From contig CACIFV010000009.1 in assembly GCA_902586025.1 (NCBI GenBank), positions 1-36,955 on the forward strand: a stretch of DNA of 36,955 nucleotides, read 5' to 3'. Below are positions 8,374-17,799 of this stretch, one piece after another. The stretch comes from an uncultured Pelagibacteraceae bacterium. Lineage in GTDB: Bacteria > Pseudomonadota > Alphaproteobacteria > Pelagibacterales > Pelagibacteraceae. Below the pieces are notes generated by a model. It was not told the DNA's origin. It worked only from the letters and a program-made list of their open reading frames with translations, and made no database searches. The translations under genes and the position numbers were made by a program. The first letter of the stretch is position 1. Every line of letters begins with the position of its first letter.

Positions 8374-10053
8374 ATGTCAAAATCAGATATCCAAATTGCA
8401 CGAGAAGCAAAAATGAAACCCATTAATGAGATTTTGGGTAAAATTAATGTTCCAGACGAACCAAGTGCTTTTAGCCCTATGGGACGTCATATTGCCAAAA
8501 TAAATTTAGAATATTTAGATAGTTTAAAAGATAAACCAAATGGAAAATTAATTTTGGTTACTGCTATTACACCAACTCCTGCAGGTGAAGGAAAAACTAC
8601 TACTTCAGTTGGTTTAAATGATGGATTAAATAAAATTGGTAAAAATTCTATAGTGTGTTTACGTGAACCTAGTTTAGGTCCTTCATTTGGAATGAAAGGT
8701 GGAGCAGCAGGTGGAGGATATGCTCAAGTTGTTCCAATGGAACAAATCAATTTACATTTTACAGGGGATTTCCATGCAATTACATCTGCTCACAATTTAT
8801 TGTCAGCGTTAATTGATAATCATATTTATTGGGGAAATAAATTAAACATTGATGTAAGAAGAGTAGTTTGGAGAAGAGTTATGGATATGAATGATAGATC
8901 TTTAAGATCTATCAATATTAATTTAGGTGGAGTTGCTAATGGTTTTCCAAGAGAAGATGGTTTCGATATTACAGTAGCATCTGAGATAATGGCTATCTTT
9001 TGTTTAGCAAATGATCTTGAAGATTTGGAAAAGAGAATCGGCAATATTACAATTGCTTATACTAGAGATAGAAAGCCTATTTTTGCAAAAGATTTAAATG
9101 CTCACGGACCAATGACTGTTTTGTTAAAAGAAGCAATCAGGCCTAATGTAACTCAAACGTTAGAAAATAATCCAGCAATTATTCACGGTGGTCCTTTTGC
9201 AAACATTGCGCACGGTTGTAACTCTGTAATAGCAACTAAAGCAGGTTTAAAACTAGCTGATTATGTTGTAACTGAAGCTGGATTTGGAGCAGACCTAGGA
9301 GCAGAAAAATTTTTAGATATTAAATGTAGAAAATCAAATTTAAAACCTGAGTGTGTAGTCATTGTTGCAACAATTAGAGCATTAAAAATGCACGGTGGTG
9401 TAGCTAAAGATGATTTAAAAAATGAAAATGTAGGTGCGTTAAAAAAAGGTTTGGTAAATTTAGAAAGACACATTGAAAACGTAAAAAAATTTGGTTTACC
9501 GGTAGCGGTTGCTGTTAATCATTTTGTTGCTGACACTGATAATGAAGTGAAAGAGTTAATAAATGCTTGTGATAATATGGGAGTTAAAGCTACTTTATGT
9601 ACTCATTGGTCAAATGGTGGTGAAGGAACAAAAGAACTTGCCACACATGTTGTAGATTTAATTGATCAAAAACAGGCAAATTTTAAATTTTTATATGATG
9701 AAAAAACACCTTTACTAAAGAAAGTTGAAACTGTTGCAAAAGAAATTTATCGAGCAAACGAAGTTGTTGCTGACATTAAAATAAAAGATCAATTAAAATC
9801 TTTTGAAGAAGCGGGTTATGGAAATTTACCTATATGCGTAGCAAAAACACAATATAGTTTTTCTACTGATCCAAACGCAAAAGGTGCTCCAAGAGGCCAT
9901 TTATTACCAATTAGAGAAGTAAGATTATCTTCAGGTGCAGAATTTATTGTTGTTATATGCGGAGCAATCATGACAATGCCAGGACTTCCTCGAGTTCCTG
10001 CAGCAGACTCAATTAAGCTTAATGAAAAAGGTGAAATAGAAGGCTTATTCTAA
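8374..10053 (+). CDS. fhs: Formate-tetrahydrofolate ligase (10-formyl-THF synthetase)
   Basis: A 559-residue monofunctional enzyme of standard bacterial length. The ATP-binding P-loop [15 protein letters not shown] is at 66-80; [19 protein letters not shown] follows, and the C-terminal half has the folate-region motif [10 protein letters not shown] with GAPRGH. It catalyses formate + ATP + THF to 10-formyl-THF; in cells oxidising methyl groups it may run in reverse, giving formate and ATP from formyl-THF. It is divergent from soxB across 121 bases, linking methylene-THF production from sarcosine with folate-C1 disposal. The 3' end overlaps the convergent amidotransferase gene by 4 bases, the two stop codons sharing sequence. 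No clear Shine-Dalgarno precedes the ATG. Confidence 0.97.
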   Translation: MSKSDIQIAREAKMKPINEILGKINVPDEPSAFSPMGRHIAKINLEYLDSLKDKPNGKLILVTAITPTPAGEGKTTTSVGLNDGLNKIGKNSIVCLREPSLGPSFGMKGGAAGGGYAQVVPMEQINLHFTGDFHAITSAHNLLSALIDNHIYWGNKLNIDVRRVVWRRVMDMNDRSLRSININLGGVANGFPREDGFDITVASEIMAIFCLANDLEDLEKRIGNITIAYTRDRKPIFAKDLNAHGPMTVLLKEAIRPNVTQTLENNPAIIHGGPFANIAHGCNSVIATKAGLKLADYVVTEAGFGADLGAEKFLDIKCRKSNLKPECVVIVATIRALKMHGGVAKDDLKNENVGALKKGLVNLERHIENVKKFGLPVAVAVNHFVADTDNEVKELINACDNMGVKATLCTHWSNGGEGTKELATHVVDLIDQKQANFKFLYDEKTPLLKKVETVAKEIYRANEVVADIKIKDQLKSFEEAGYGNLPICVAKTQYSFSTDPNAKGAPRGHLLPIREVRLSSGAEFIVVICGAIMTMPGLPRVPAADSIKLNEKGEIEGLF

Positions 10054-10832
10054 TTTAAATTATTTAGCCAATTTTCTAATTCTCTCATTCTTGCATCTTT
10101 ATTTGAAATTTTATTTTCATCTTCAATAATTTTTACATGAGAGTCTATTTCCATTTGGTCAATAAATGCTTTTTTTTCTAAAAGTCGATCTCTCCTAAAA
10201 TGAATTAAACTTATCATTTTGGCATAAGTTATCTCTGGGTGATATTGTATTCCCCATACATTCGTTGAACCAACATTAAAATTTATACCCATGACTTTAT
10301 TTATAGGATTTGATGAAAGTAATGTAGAGCCCTCAGGTAATTTTACAACTTCATCAAAATTAAATGCAGGGGTATTAAATTTTTTATTTTTATTTTTATA
10401 AATCGGATGTTTAAGACCGTTTTCATTTATTTCTATGTCATGAGCTATTCCCCTATGAGCACCATTAGGGCATTTCTTTACTTCACCGCCAGCAACCGTT
10501 ACAGCAACTTGCATCCCCCAACAAATTGCAAATATATTTTTTATATTCTTTTGACATTCCCTCATAAAGTTTATTTGTCTTCTTATTTCTGGAGTATCAT
10601 TGTAAATATTTAAACTACTGCCACCCCATATCATTCCATGATATTTAGTTAAATCTTTAGCTACTTCGTTAATGTTTTCATCCGAGGAAGGATTGACAAC
10701 ATCAATATCTAATTGATCTGTAAAATAACTAATACTGTCTTTTAAACTTTCAGTATGAGTTTTAATTCCACCATCAGTAAAGCTTTGATTTTCTTCTCTA
10801 AGATTACCTTCAACAATAAGAATTCTTTTCAT
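10050..10832 (-). CDS. Class I glutamine amidotransferase-like protein
   Basis: A free-standing class I amidotransferase domain of 260 residues with the complete catalytic set: nucleophile Cys104 in FAICWGMQ and the His198/Glu200 pair in IQYHPEIT. It is of the GuaA-N-like (GATase type 1) group, with a C-terminal extension of about 45 residues ending in [11 protein letters not shown]. No synthetase partner is adjacent, so it may act as a gamma-glutamyl hydrolase or as a glutaminase for an unlinked enzyme; the substrate cannot be decided. Its ATG shares one base with the TAA of the iron alcohol dehydrogenase gene (TAATG), so the two are translationally coupled. Confidence 0.85.
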   Translation of the reverse strand: MKRILIVEGNLREENQSFTDGGIKTHTESLKDSISYFTDQLDIDVVNPSSDENINEVAKDLTKYHGMIWGGSSLNIYNDTPEIRRQINFMRECQKNIKNIFAICWGMQVAVTVAGGEVKKCPNGAHRGIAHDIEINENGLKHPIYKNKNKKFNTPAFNFDEVVKLPEGSTLLSSNPINKVMGINFNVGSTNVWGIQYHPEITYAKMISLIHFRRDRLLEKKAFIDQMEIDSHVKIIEDENKISNKDARMRELENWLNNLN

Positions 10833-11989
10833 TAAAATAATTTACCTGAAATGCTGTGTTCATAAAGTGCTTTCATGTCATCCTTACTCATTGTCCTTGG
10901 ATTGGTAGAAGTGGATGGATCCTCTAATGCCATTAATGATAACTGTTCTAAATTTATTTTATTTACATCAACAATTTCTGATAATTTATGTGGTATATTT
11001 AATTCTTTTCTTAGTTCTAAAATCCAGTGTAAAAAACTATCAAAACTTTTATCCAGTTCGAGATAATCACATATAGAAATTATCCTTTTTTCAATTATTT
11101 CTTTATTAAAAGTTAATACATAAGGCATAAAGATTGCATTAGATAAACCATGGTGAACATTAAATTGAGCATTAATAGGGTGGCTTAAAGAATGAATAGC
11201 ACCAAGGCCTTTTTGAAAAGCGGTAGAACCCATACTGGCTGAAGCTAATAATTCTGCTCTAGCATTTAAATCTTTACCGTTCTTAACTGCTTTAATTAAT
11301 GAGTTTTTAATTAACTTCATTCCCTCAATCGCAATTCCATCAGCCATCGGGTGAAATCCAGGCGCACAAAAAGCTTCTAAATTGTGCGCCAAAGCATCCA
11401 TACCTGTCGCTGCAGTCAATCTTGGAGAAAGATCTAAAGTTAAATTTGGATCTAAAATTACAATTGAAGGTAAAAATTTTGGGTGGAAAATAATTTTTTT
11501 TATACCTGTTTGTTTATTGATTATAGCTGATGCTCTTCCAGTTTCTGAACCTGTCCCTGCTGTAGTGGGTACAGCAATGATAGGTGCAATGTTAGTTTCA
11601 TCTGCTCTTTTCCAATAGTCACCAATATCTTCAAAATCCCATATTGGTCTAGACTGTCCTGACATAAAAGCAATAGCTTTACCCACATCAAGTCCACTGC
11701 CACCACCAAATGCAATAACTCCATCAGAACCTAATTTCTTAAACTGTTCTACGCCCTCTTCCACATTTTCACCAACAGGATTTCCTGAAAAATTTGAAAA
11801 AACTTGAAGATGATTAAAGGTTTTTTTTAAATTTATAATAATATCTTTTACCATTTTTAGATTAATTAAATCCTTATCTGTGACAAATAATGGTTTATCA
11901 ATTTTAAGATTTTTACAGGCTAAGCTTAAATCTTGAATTCTGTTCTCTCCAACCCAAATTGTAGTAGGATAATTCCAATTAGTTTTCAT
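10832..11989 (-). CDS. Iron-containing (group III) alcohol dehydrogenase
   Basis: A 385-residue protein of the Fe-ADH family. The NAD(P)-binding motif is GGGSGLDVGKAIAF (95-108), followed by the conserved PTTAGTGSETG (141-151). All four metal ligands expected by analogy with FucO are present: Asp198 and His202 in TGMDALAHNLE, His266 in GAIHSLSHP, and His280 in the VHHG motif. It should interconvert a small alcohol and its aldehyde or ketone with NAD(P)H; this family spans ethanol, propanediol, butanol and other substrates, so specificity is open. It follows the GH13 phosphorylase by 53 bases in the same direction, which suggests oxidation of an alcohol or polyol aglycone released from an imported glucoside (inference). 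Confidence 0.9.
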   Translation of the reverse strand: MKTNWNYPTTIWVGENRIQDLSLACKNLKIDKPLFVTDKDLINLKMVKDIIINLKKTFNHLQVFSNFSGNPVGENVEEGVEQFKKLGSDGVIAFGGGSGLDVGKAIAFMSGQSRPIWDFEDIGDYWKRADETNIAPIIAVPTTAGTGSETGRASAIINKQTGIKKIIFHPKFLPSIVILDPNLTLDLSPRLTAATGMDALAHNLEAFCAPGFHPMADGIAIEGMKLIKNSLIKAVKNGKDLNARAELLASASMGSTAFQKGLGAIHSLSHPINAQFNVHHGLSNAIFMPYVLTFNKEIIEKRIISICDYLELDKSFDSFLHWILELRKELNIPHKLSEIVDVNKINLEQLSLMALEDPSTSTNPRTMSKDDMKALYEHSISGKLF

Positions 11990-12042
11990 ATTAAAATAAT
12001 ATTTAATTTTTCTATTTTTCTTAGTACAGTATATTTATAATT

Positions 12043-13773
12043 TTAATTAATACTCAACCAAAAAGTTTGAAAAGGATTAAAAACTAACTCTTTATCAAAA
12101 GTAATCTTAAATTTTTGGCCTAATAAATTTTTAGATTTTAAGTATTTTGAGTTGATTTTTAAAACTTGAGTTTTTGATGTTAAATTTGTGATTGCTAATA
12201 TTTTTTGTGATTTGTCTAAACTTATTCTTTCCAGTGCATAGAATTTTGACCCAAAATTTAAATTTTTTCTTTGTGCGTTTGGATGAAATGCTTTTTGCTT
12301 TCTCCTAATTTTTATTAAATTTGTCATTTCATTGTAAAATACTGATTGTTTGGAATTCTTTATTTTTAAATTTTTTACAAGTCTTTCATTGTTCCATTTA
12401 TATCTATTTAAATCTCTTTTATTATCTGTAATTATAAATTTACTGATGTCATTTGAGGTTCCAAAAAGAGAATTGAAATAAAAAGCAGGAACTCCTTCGA
12501 ATGAAAGAATTATACTATGTGCAGCTAAATAACGTTCTAATGAATAATTTCCATTTTCATCAAAATCACTTGCTTTAAAAGCGTTATATAAAGTAATGTT
12601 TGCTTCATACACTTGCTTTTTTGAACCATTTATTTTTCTGTATGAAAATTCACCTCCATTTTTTTTTAGACGACTAAATAGTTTTTTTAAAGATGATTTG
12701 GTTAATAATCCTTCAACTGGTCTCATTCCTACTCCGTCATGAGAGGCTAAAAAATTTAGATAGCTAGTTCCTTTTTTTAAACATGGAAATTTTTTACTCC
12801 ATTTAGTAAGTTCTGTGCCATTCTCAAATAGCAAACTTTTAATTATTAAAGGAGGTAGTGAAAAATTATAAATCCAATGCGCTTGATCATTTTTTCCAAA
12901 GTAACTAAGATTTTGTTTTTCAGGTAAATTAGTTTCAGTGATTAAAATTTTTTTTTGTTTGAGATTAGAACAAATTATTCTGAATAGTTTAATTATATTG
13001 TGTGTATTTGAATGGTTAATACATTTTGTGCCACTTTCTTTCCACAAATATGCTATTGCATCTAATCTAAAAATATTCACTCCACGATTTATTAAAAAGA
13101 ACATTATCTTAATAAATCTAATTAATACTTTTGGATTTTTGAAATTTAAATCTATTTGGTCAGGGCTAAAAGTTCTCCACAGATAAGTGGTCTTATTACG
13201 AATTTTTATTTTTTTTAATAATTTATGTTCACGGGGTCTTACAACGTTTTTAGAATTAAATTTTTTATCTATCGTAAAAAAATAATCGTTCCCTGGTGAC
13301 TTATTTAACAAAAAATTTTTAAACCAGATACCACGTGAAGAAGAATGGTTTATTACGATATCCGCCATAATTGAATTATATTTTGACAAATCTTTAATAT
13401 CTTCCCAGGTACCTAATTTACCGTCTACTTCAAAATGGTCTTTAACTGAGAAACCGCTGTCACTACTTGAGGGATAAAATGGTAAAAAATGAATTGTATT
13501 AAAGTAATTTCTTAAAAATCTTGCATAAAAACTTTTAAAAATTTTAAGTTTTTTTTTATTTTTTCCAGCAGTAATGTTGTCTGCATAAGTTATTAGAACT
13601 GATAACTTTTCATCTATTATTAAATTTTTGGATAACTTTATTCGTCTATTACAATCATTTATTAAATTAGATATTTCAGATGAATAAAATTTTAAATCAT
13701 TTTTATCCTCATAACTTTTGTACAAATCATGAAAAATTTTATTTATTTTTGATATGTAAATAGATTGATCCAT
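12043..13773 (-). CDS. GH13 (subfamily 18-like) glucoside phosphorylase, sucrose/glucosylglycerate phosphorylase type
   Basis: A 576-residue alpha-amylase-fold enzyme. The conserved regions are FLPFYPSSSDSGFSV (96-110), ADIVINHSS (137-145), IFRLDAIAYLWKE with nucleophile Asp238, ILITETNLPE with acid/base Glu280, and NFLASHDGVGMRPVEG with Asp346. The FYPSSSDSGFSV block, YFGKNDQAHWIYNFSLPP and the RPVEG after the third carboxylate fit GH13_18 phosphorylases, and resemble the glucosylglycerate-phosphorylase branch (E. coli YcjM-like) more than sucrose phosphorylase. The expected reaction is phosphorolysis of an alpha-glucoside to glucose 1-phosphate plus aglycone. No signal peptide, so it acts on imported substrate. 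It lies 87 bases after the inner-membrane permease gene of the sugar ABC system. Very Lys/Asn-rich, as expected at low GC. Exact substrate is uncertain. Confidence 0.8.
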   Translation of the reverse strand: MDQSIYISKINKIFHDLYKSYEDKNDLKFYSSEISNLINDCNRRIKLSKNLIIDEKLSVLITYADNITAGKNKKKLKIFKSFYARFLRNYFNTIHFLPFYPSSSDSGFSVKDHFEVDGKLGTWEDIKDLSKYNSIMADIVINHSSSRGIWFKNFLLNKSPGNDYFFTIDKKFNSKNVVRPREHKLLKKIKIRNKTTYLWRTFSPDQIDLNFKNPKVLIRFIKIMFFLINRGVNIFRLDAIAYLWKESGTKCINHSNTHNIIKLFRIICSNLKQKKILITETNLPEKQNLSYFGKNDQAHWIYNFSLPPLIIKSLLFENGTELTKWSKKFPCLKKGTSYLNFLASHDGVGMRPVEGLLTKSSLKKLFSRLKKNGGEFSYRKINGSKKQVYEANITLYNAFKASDFDENGNYSLERYLAAHSIILSFEGVPAFYFNSLFGTSNDISKFIITDNKRDLNRYKWNNERLVKNLKIKNSKQSVFYNEMTNLIKIRRKQKAFHPNAQRKNLNFGSKFYALERISLDKSQKILAITNLTSKTQVLKINSKYLKSKNLLGQKFKITFDKELVFNPFQTFWLSIN

Positions 13774-13860
13774 TAAATATTTATCAGAAATTAATTATAG
13801 TAATCTTTTATAATTTTTCAAAATCTATAAATTAAATTTCCTTGTAAGTTCCATTTTTTA

Positions 13861-15054
13861 TTAACCTTTAACACTTCCTGCAGTAAGACCACTCACTAGA
13901 TATTTTTCAAAATAAACAAAAATTATTAAAATAGGCAAAGTTACCACTACAGACCCCGCCATCAAATATTGTCTAGGTGTTTCAGCTCCAACATTCAGAA
14001 ACTGAATAGCTCTTGATAATGTGAATGTATTTGGCCGGTCTAAAAACATTAATGAAAATAAAAATTCATTCCAAGCTATCATAAATACATACAAGGCTAC
14101 CGATGATATTGCAGGCAAACTTAGCGGAAGTATAATTTTAAAAATTATACCAAGCCAATTTTGACCGTCTATTATGCCAGCTTCTTCAAGTTCTTTTGGT
14201 ATACTTTTAAAGTAACCTTGCAGCATATAAATTGCTACAGGTAGAGTTGTAGCTGTATAAACTATTAGTAAACCCTCAATAGAATTTCGTAAACCAAGTT
14301 GACTAAAAATTGTATATAAAGGTATCACCAAAACTATCGCTGGAAATAAATAAATTATCAATATGGATGTTGATAAAAAATTTTTCCCAAAAAAGTTAAG
14401 TCTTGCAACTGCGTAAGCAGCTGGTATTGCAAAAATTAATGTTATAATGACTGTGCCTAAGGAAACTATTGTGCTCGTGAGCATATATCTTCCAAAATTG
14501 TAATCTTTGAAGACTATAAAATAAGATTTGAATAACTCTGGCAATCCTTGTGCAAAGTTAATACTAAAGTCTAATGGATTTAATAATAATAATGCTTGAG
14601 TTTTAAAGCTAGTAACTAACATCATATAAAAAGGGAAAAGAATTACAAAAGAAAACAGTGTAATTCCAAACAATGTTAAAAAATTAAAGAATAATTTTTG
14701 AGAAGAATGATTTTTAGACAAAAAGTTTTTGTCGTAATTTTTTATATTATTGAAAAAAAACAATGAAATTAAGAATATGCCAAAACTATACCAAATAGGT
14801 AAATTTGTTGAGATGAAATAATCAAATATAGAAAATAAAAGTGCTAGTAAAATTATTTTGATATTTAAATTAAATTTTTTTCCAATTAAAAGATTTATTG
14901 TACATAGGACTATTCCAAAGGTAAACAATTTATTAAAATTAAAATTTATTAATTCAATTCCTTGTAATGTAACTAAGATTTTCCAAATACAAATTAATGA
15001 AAACAAAAATAAAGATGAGATAAAGCAATAAGTGAATATATTTTTAATTTTCAT
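13861..15054 (-). CDS. Carbohydrate ABC transporter permease (AglG/MalG type) with extra N-terminal membrane segments
   Basis: The C-terminal 280 residues are a normal MalG-type permease: FPFYMMLVTSFK, then six membrane spans, with the cytoplasmic EAA loop reading EEAGIIDGQNWLGIIFKIILP-like (about 290-310), which docks with the ATPase. The N-terminal 120 residues add about four further hydrophobic segments, giving 397 residues against the usual 270-300; the alpha-glucoside permease AglG is also long (about 380), which supports an Agl-type assignment. The start overlaps the upstream permease gene by 11 bases. It works with the permease at 15044, the binding protein at 16355 and the ATPase at 17800 in sugar import. 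Confidence 0.88.
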   Translation of the reverse strand: MKIKNIFTYCFISSLFLFSLICIWKILVTLQGIELINFNFNKLFTFGIVLCTINLLIGKKFNLNIKIILLALLFSIFDYFISTNLPIWYSFGIFLISLFFFNNIKNYDKNFLSKNHSSQKLFFNFLTLFGITLFSFVILFPFYMMLVTSFKTQALLLLNPLDFSINFAQGLPELFKSYFIVFKDYNFGRYMLTSTIVSLGTVIITLIFAIPAAYAVARLNFFGKNFLSTSILIIYLFPAIVLVIPLYTIFSQLGLRNSIEGLLIVYTATTLPVAIYMLQGYFKSIPKELEEAGIIDGQNWLGIIFKIILPLSLPAISSVALYVFMIAWNEFLFSLMFLDRPNTFTLSRAIQFLNVGAETPRQYLMAGSVVVTLPILIIFVYFEKYLVSGLTAGSVKG

Positions 15055-16303
15055 CAGCTCTTTTTCCTAAAAGTTTAAAATAGATAAACATAAAAATTAA
15101 AAGAAACACAACAATCACAATAGAAACTGCAGAACCCATGCCAATATCACCGATTGAAAAACCTTGTTGATATACATTTATTGGCAATGTTCTTGTACCT
15201 GATGCCCCGCCAGTGAGTAAGAAGATGTCTTCAAATTTATTAAAATTCCAAATAAATCTAATCATAAATAGAATTGAAATCACTGCTAATATCTGGGGCA
15301 AAGTAATATTAAGAAATTTTTGGATAGGATTTGCACCATCAACATCAGCTGCTTCATAAAGTTCTTTTGGAACTGCTTGAAGACGAGCAAGAATAAATAA
15401 AAATGCTAGAGGAAAATATCTCCAAATTTCAAAAATAATTACAGTTGTTAATGCTAACCTTAATTTAACATCAAATCCAAGTATATTTAAAGTTACATAT
15501 TTTTGACCTAGTAAATTTATGGGTCCATCAATAATTTGATAATTAATTAATAAATTATTTAAAGTTCCACTTGTAGGATCAAGTAAAAGTTCCCAGGTAT
15601 AAGCAAGAGCAACTACTGGTGCAACATAAGGAAATAAAAGAACACTTCTCATAAATGTTCTTCCAAAAAATTTTTGATTTACCATTTGTGCAGCCAAAAT
15701 TCCAAAAACTATTGCACCTATAGTTCCAAAAAAAGTGTAATAAAAAGTTGTTGATAATAGATCTATAAACGCTTTGTCTTTAATTACTTTTTTGAAATTA
15801 TTTAATGTAAATTCATAAGTTAATAATATATTTTGCGACTTACCTGATAGTTTAGGCTTATAAGATTTTAGTTCTTTCTTAGAAATTTCTTGATTATTAG
15901 TACTTTTAAATACTATTTCTAAATTTTCTCGATATTTTTTTGGCCAATTACCTAACTCACACTTAAGTAAATTTGATTTAAATTGACATTTATTATTTAA
16001 ACTTATTGGTTCGATATTATCTGAATATTTATCTTTAAATTTTACATTAGTAATTTCTTGTGTAAGAGAGCTATTTCTTAATTTATAAATTACTTTTATT
16101 TGATTTAGATTATCATTAATTGATTTTACTAATTTTTTTGCTCTTGGTTCAGGAATTCTTAAATCTTTAAGCTCTACATTTTTAAAGCTAATCCAAATGT
16201 TGGAAAATATTGGAAATAAAATTATAGAAAATACTAAAAAAACCGATGGTAATATTAATAGATAAGCTGTTCTTTTTTCAATTTTTGCAAGTTTTGAACT
16301 CAT
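15044..16303 (-). CDS. Carbohydrate ABC transporter permease (AglF/MalF type) with large periplasmic insert
   Basis: A 419-residue MalF-type permease. Transmembrane segment 1 is at about 12-35, then residues 45-178 form a long hydrophilic, Lys/Asn-rich loop, and the remaining spans follow from about 180. The EAA loop is EAADVDGANPIQKFLNITLP-like (about 310-330). By MalF topology the insert is periplasmic; it contains Cys106 and Cys115, which could form a disulfide, and may dock the binding protein. The ATG sits directly at the T-run of an intrinsic terminator behind the binding-protein gene, so transcripts reaching this gene are the fraction that read through. It overlaps the second permease gene by 11 bases. 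Confidence 0.9.
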   Translation of the reverse strand: MSSKLAKIEKRTAYLLILPSVFLVFSIILFPIFSNIWISFKNVELKDLRIPEPRAKKLVKSINDNLNQIKVIYKLRNSSLTQEITNVKFKDKYSDNIEPISLNNKCQFKSNLLKCELGNWPKKYRENLEIVFKSTNNQEISKKELKSYKPKLSGKSQNILLTYEFTLNNFKKVIKDKAFIDLLSTTFYYTFFGTIGAIVFGILAAQMVNQKFFGRTFMRSVLLFPYVAPVVALAYTWELLLDPTSGTLNNLLINYQIIDGPINLLGQKYVTLNILGFDVKLRLALTTVIIFEIWRYFPLAFLFILARLQAVPKELYEAADVDGANPIQKFLNITLPQILAVISILFMIRFIWNFNKFEDIFLLTGGASGTRTLPINVYQQGFSIGDIGMGSAVSIVIVVFLLIFMFIYFKLLGKRADEN

Positions 16304-16304
16304 A

Positions 16305-16340
16305 AAAAAAAGCGGATAATTAATATTACCCGCTTTTTTT
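16305..16340 (-). terminator. Intrinsic terminator/attenuator between sugar-binding protein and permease genes
   Basis: AAAAAAAGCGG at 16305-16315 pairs perfectly with CCGCTTTTTTT at 16330-16340 around a 14-base loop. Read on the minus strand it is a GCGG/CCGC-centred hairpin ending in eight T, and the permease ATG (16303) follows immediately. It lies 14 bases beyond the stop of the binding-protein gene, which is the classic way ABC operons make more binding protein than permease. Confidence 0.8.
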
Positions 16341-16354
16341 AATTTTTTAAATTA

Positions 16355-17683
16355 CTAGAAGCTAGCTAGCACAGTATTAATTTCATCTACTGCTTCATCT
16401 AACGTCAATTGATCGTCAATATATTGTCTAGTGATTCTATTAATAAACTTATTGTTAATAATTTTAGATGCTCTAGATAGTTCACCTTCTTTAACACCCC
16501 ATCTATTAGCAGTATCTAAACCTGCAACAATATTATTTATTACATCTGCAGAATATAGATCTGTTAAAGGAGCTTTTCTATCAACTCCAACAGGCAGTTT
16601 ACTCCAAGCTGTTGTAAATGCATTTGGATCACTTGCATTACCTCTTCTTACAGGGAACTTACCTTCTGGTGCTATAGATAAAGTACTAGTGTATCCCTCA
16701 TCCATTGAATAAAGAATAAACTGCTTAGCTTCATCAGTATCAGCATCGGCTGTTATACCAAAGTATCTAACATCTGCCCAAGCTGCTCCTTTTACATTAT
16801 TTGGTCCACTAAAATTAGTTATAAAACCAGTTTTAGATGCCAATTCTGGTGATGTAGGATCACTGTTAATTGTTGGTGGAGCTGAGTCTCTTAAACCAGC
16901 TAATTCATCCATGATAAATGGTGACCATATTATCATTGGAGTTTTACCAGCAAAATAAAGTTCTCTTGATTGTTTCCAATAAAGTTCTCCTGGAGGGCTA
17001 GCTTTAGCTAATTTTTTATAAAACTGTAAAGAATTTTTTAAAGCTCTTCCTTGTTTTTTTGTTCCACCTTTTTTTACAATGTTTACTCCATTTGCAAGCA
17101 TGACATGTTCCAAAACCTGACTCATAAAGTTTTCGTCAGTTTTAGTTGCCGCAACAAATCCAAACATATCATTACTAGATAAAGCATCTATTGCTTTCTC
17201 GATGTTTGCGTATGTAGTTGGTGGTTCTAAACCAGCAGCTGCAAATAAATCTTTTCTGTATACAACCATTTGCGTCCAGCCATCTACTGGTACAGCAGCA
17301 ATTTTGCCACCTTTTTTAGCCATCTTTAAAGCACCTGGAGCAAAAGTTTTCTTTCCAAGTGAGTTAACGATATCATTATTTGCATCAACGTCTAAAATTC
17401 CTGCTTCAGCCCATGGCAATACATACTGTAGTGTATGATAAATTACATCAGGAAGATCTCCCGCTGCCGCTGCAGCTGTAGCTCTTGTTCCTAGATCTTT
17501 TTCATCAATAGGAATAACTTCAACTCCGATACCAGTTTTAGCTTCAAACGCTTTAGCCATCTCTTCTTGCTTAGCCATTCTTGCTGGTTGAGTTTCTGTT
17601 GTCCAGAATTTGATATCTGCAAATGCAATTGAATTAAAAACAAAAGCTATTGCAGAGATTGTTATTAATATATTTTTAAACAT
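16355..17683 (-). CDS. Carbohydrate ABC transporter substrate-binding protein (AglE/UgpB type)
   Basis: A 442-residue periplasmic binding protein of the sugar (cluster B/D, SBP_bac_1) type. A signal peptide is clear: MFKNILITISAIAFVFNSIAFA, with likely cleavage after AFA (about residue 22). The mature part begins DIKFWTTETQPARMA and contains FEAKTGIGVEV, AGDLPDVIYHT, VPVDGWTQMVVYRKDLF and YFAGKTPMIIWSPF, typical of alpha-glucoside or other oligosaccharide binding proteins. It captures the ligand for the two permeases downstream. A strong Shine-Dalgarno (AGAGGGG, 17689-17695 on the minus strand) precedes the ATG, fitting high expression. The ligand is not readable; a glucoside cleaved by the GH13 enzyme downstream is the contextual guess. 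Confidence 0.92.
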   Translation of the reverse strand: MFKNILITISAIAFVFNSIAFADIKFWTTETQPARMAKQEEMAKAFEAKTGIGVEVIPIDEKDLGTRATAAAAAGDLPDVIYHTLQYVLPWAEAGILDVDANNDIVNSLGKKTFAPGALKMAKKGGKIAAVPVDGWTQMVVYRKDLFAAAGLEPPTTYANIEKAIDALSSNDMFGFVAATKTDENFMSQVLEHVMLANGVNIVKKGGTKKQGRALKNSLQFYKKLAKASPPGELYWKQSRELYFAGKTPMIIWSPFIMDELAGLRDSAPPTINSDPTSPELASKTGFITNFSGPNNVKGAAWADVRYFGITADADTDEAKQFILYSMDEGYTSTLSIAPEGKFPVRRGNASDPNAFTTAWSKLPVGVDRKAPLTDLYSADVINNIVAGLDTANRWGVKEGELSRASKIINNKFINRITRQYIDDQLTLDEAVDEINTVLASF

Positions 17684-17799
17684 ATATTCCCCTCTTGTTT
17701 CATGTTTCTTAAGGATATTAAAAATGTAAACTAAATGGAAGATTAAATTTAAAAGAGAAATATAAAGAATTTAAATATACAATACTACCTGAGATTGAT

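Noticed and set aside
17684..17799. Separate promoter for the sugar-binding protein gene
   Set aside because: TTTACA and TTGTAT are present on the minus strand, but neither has a -10 at acceptable spacing.
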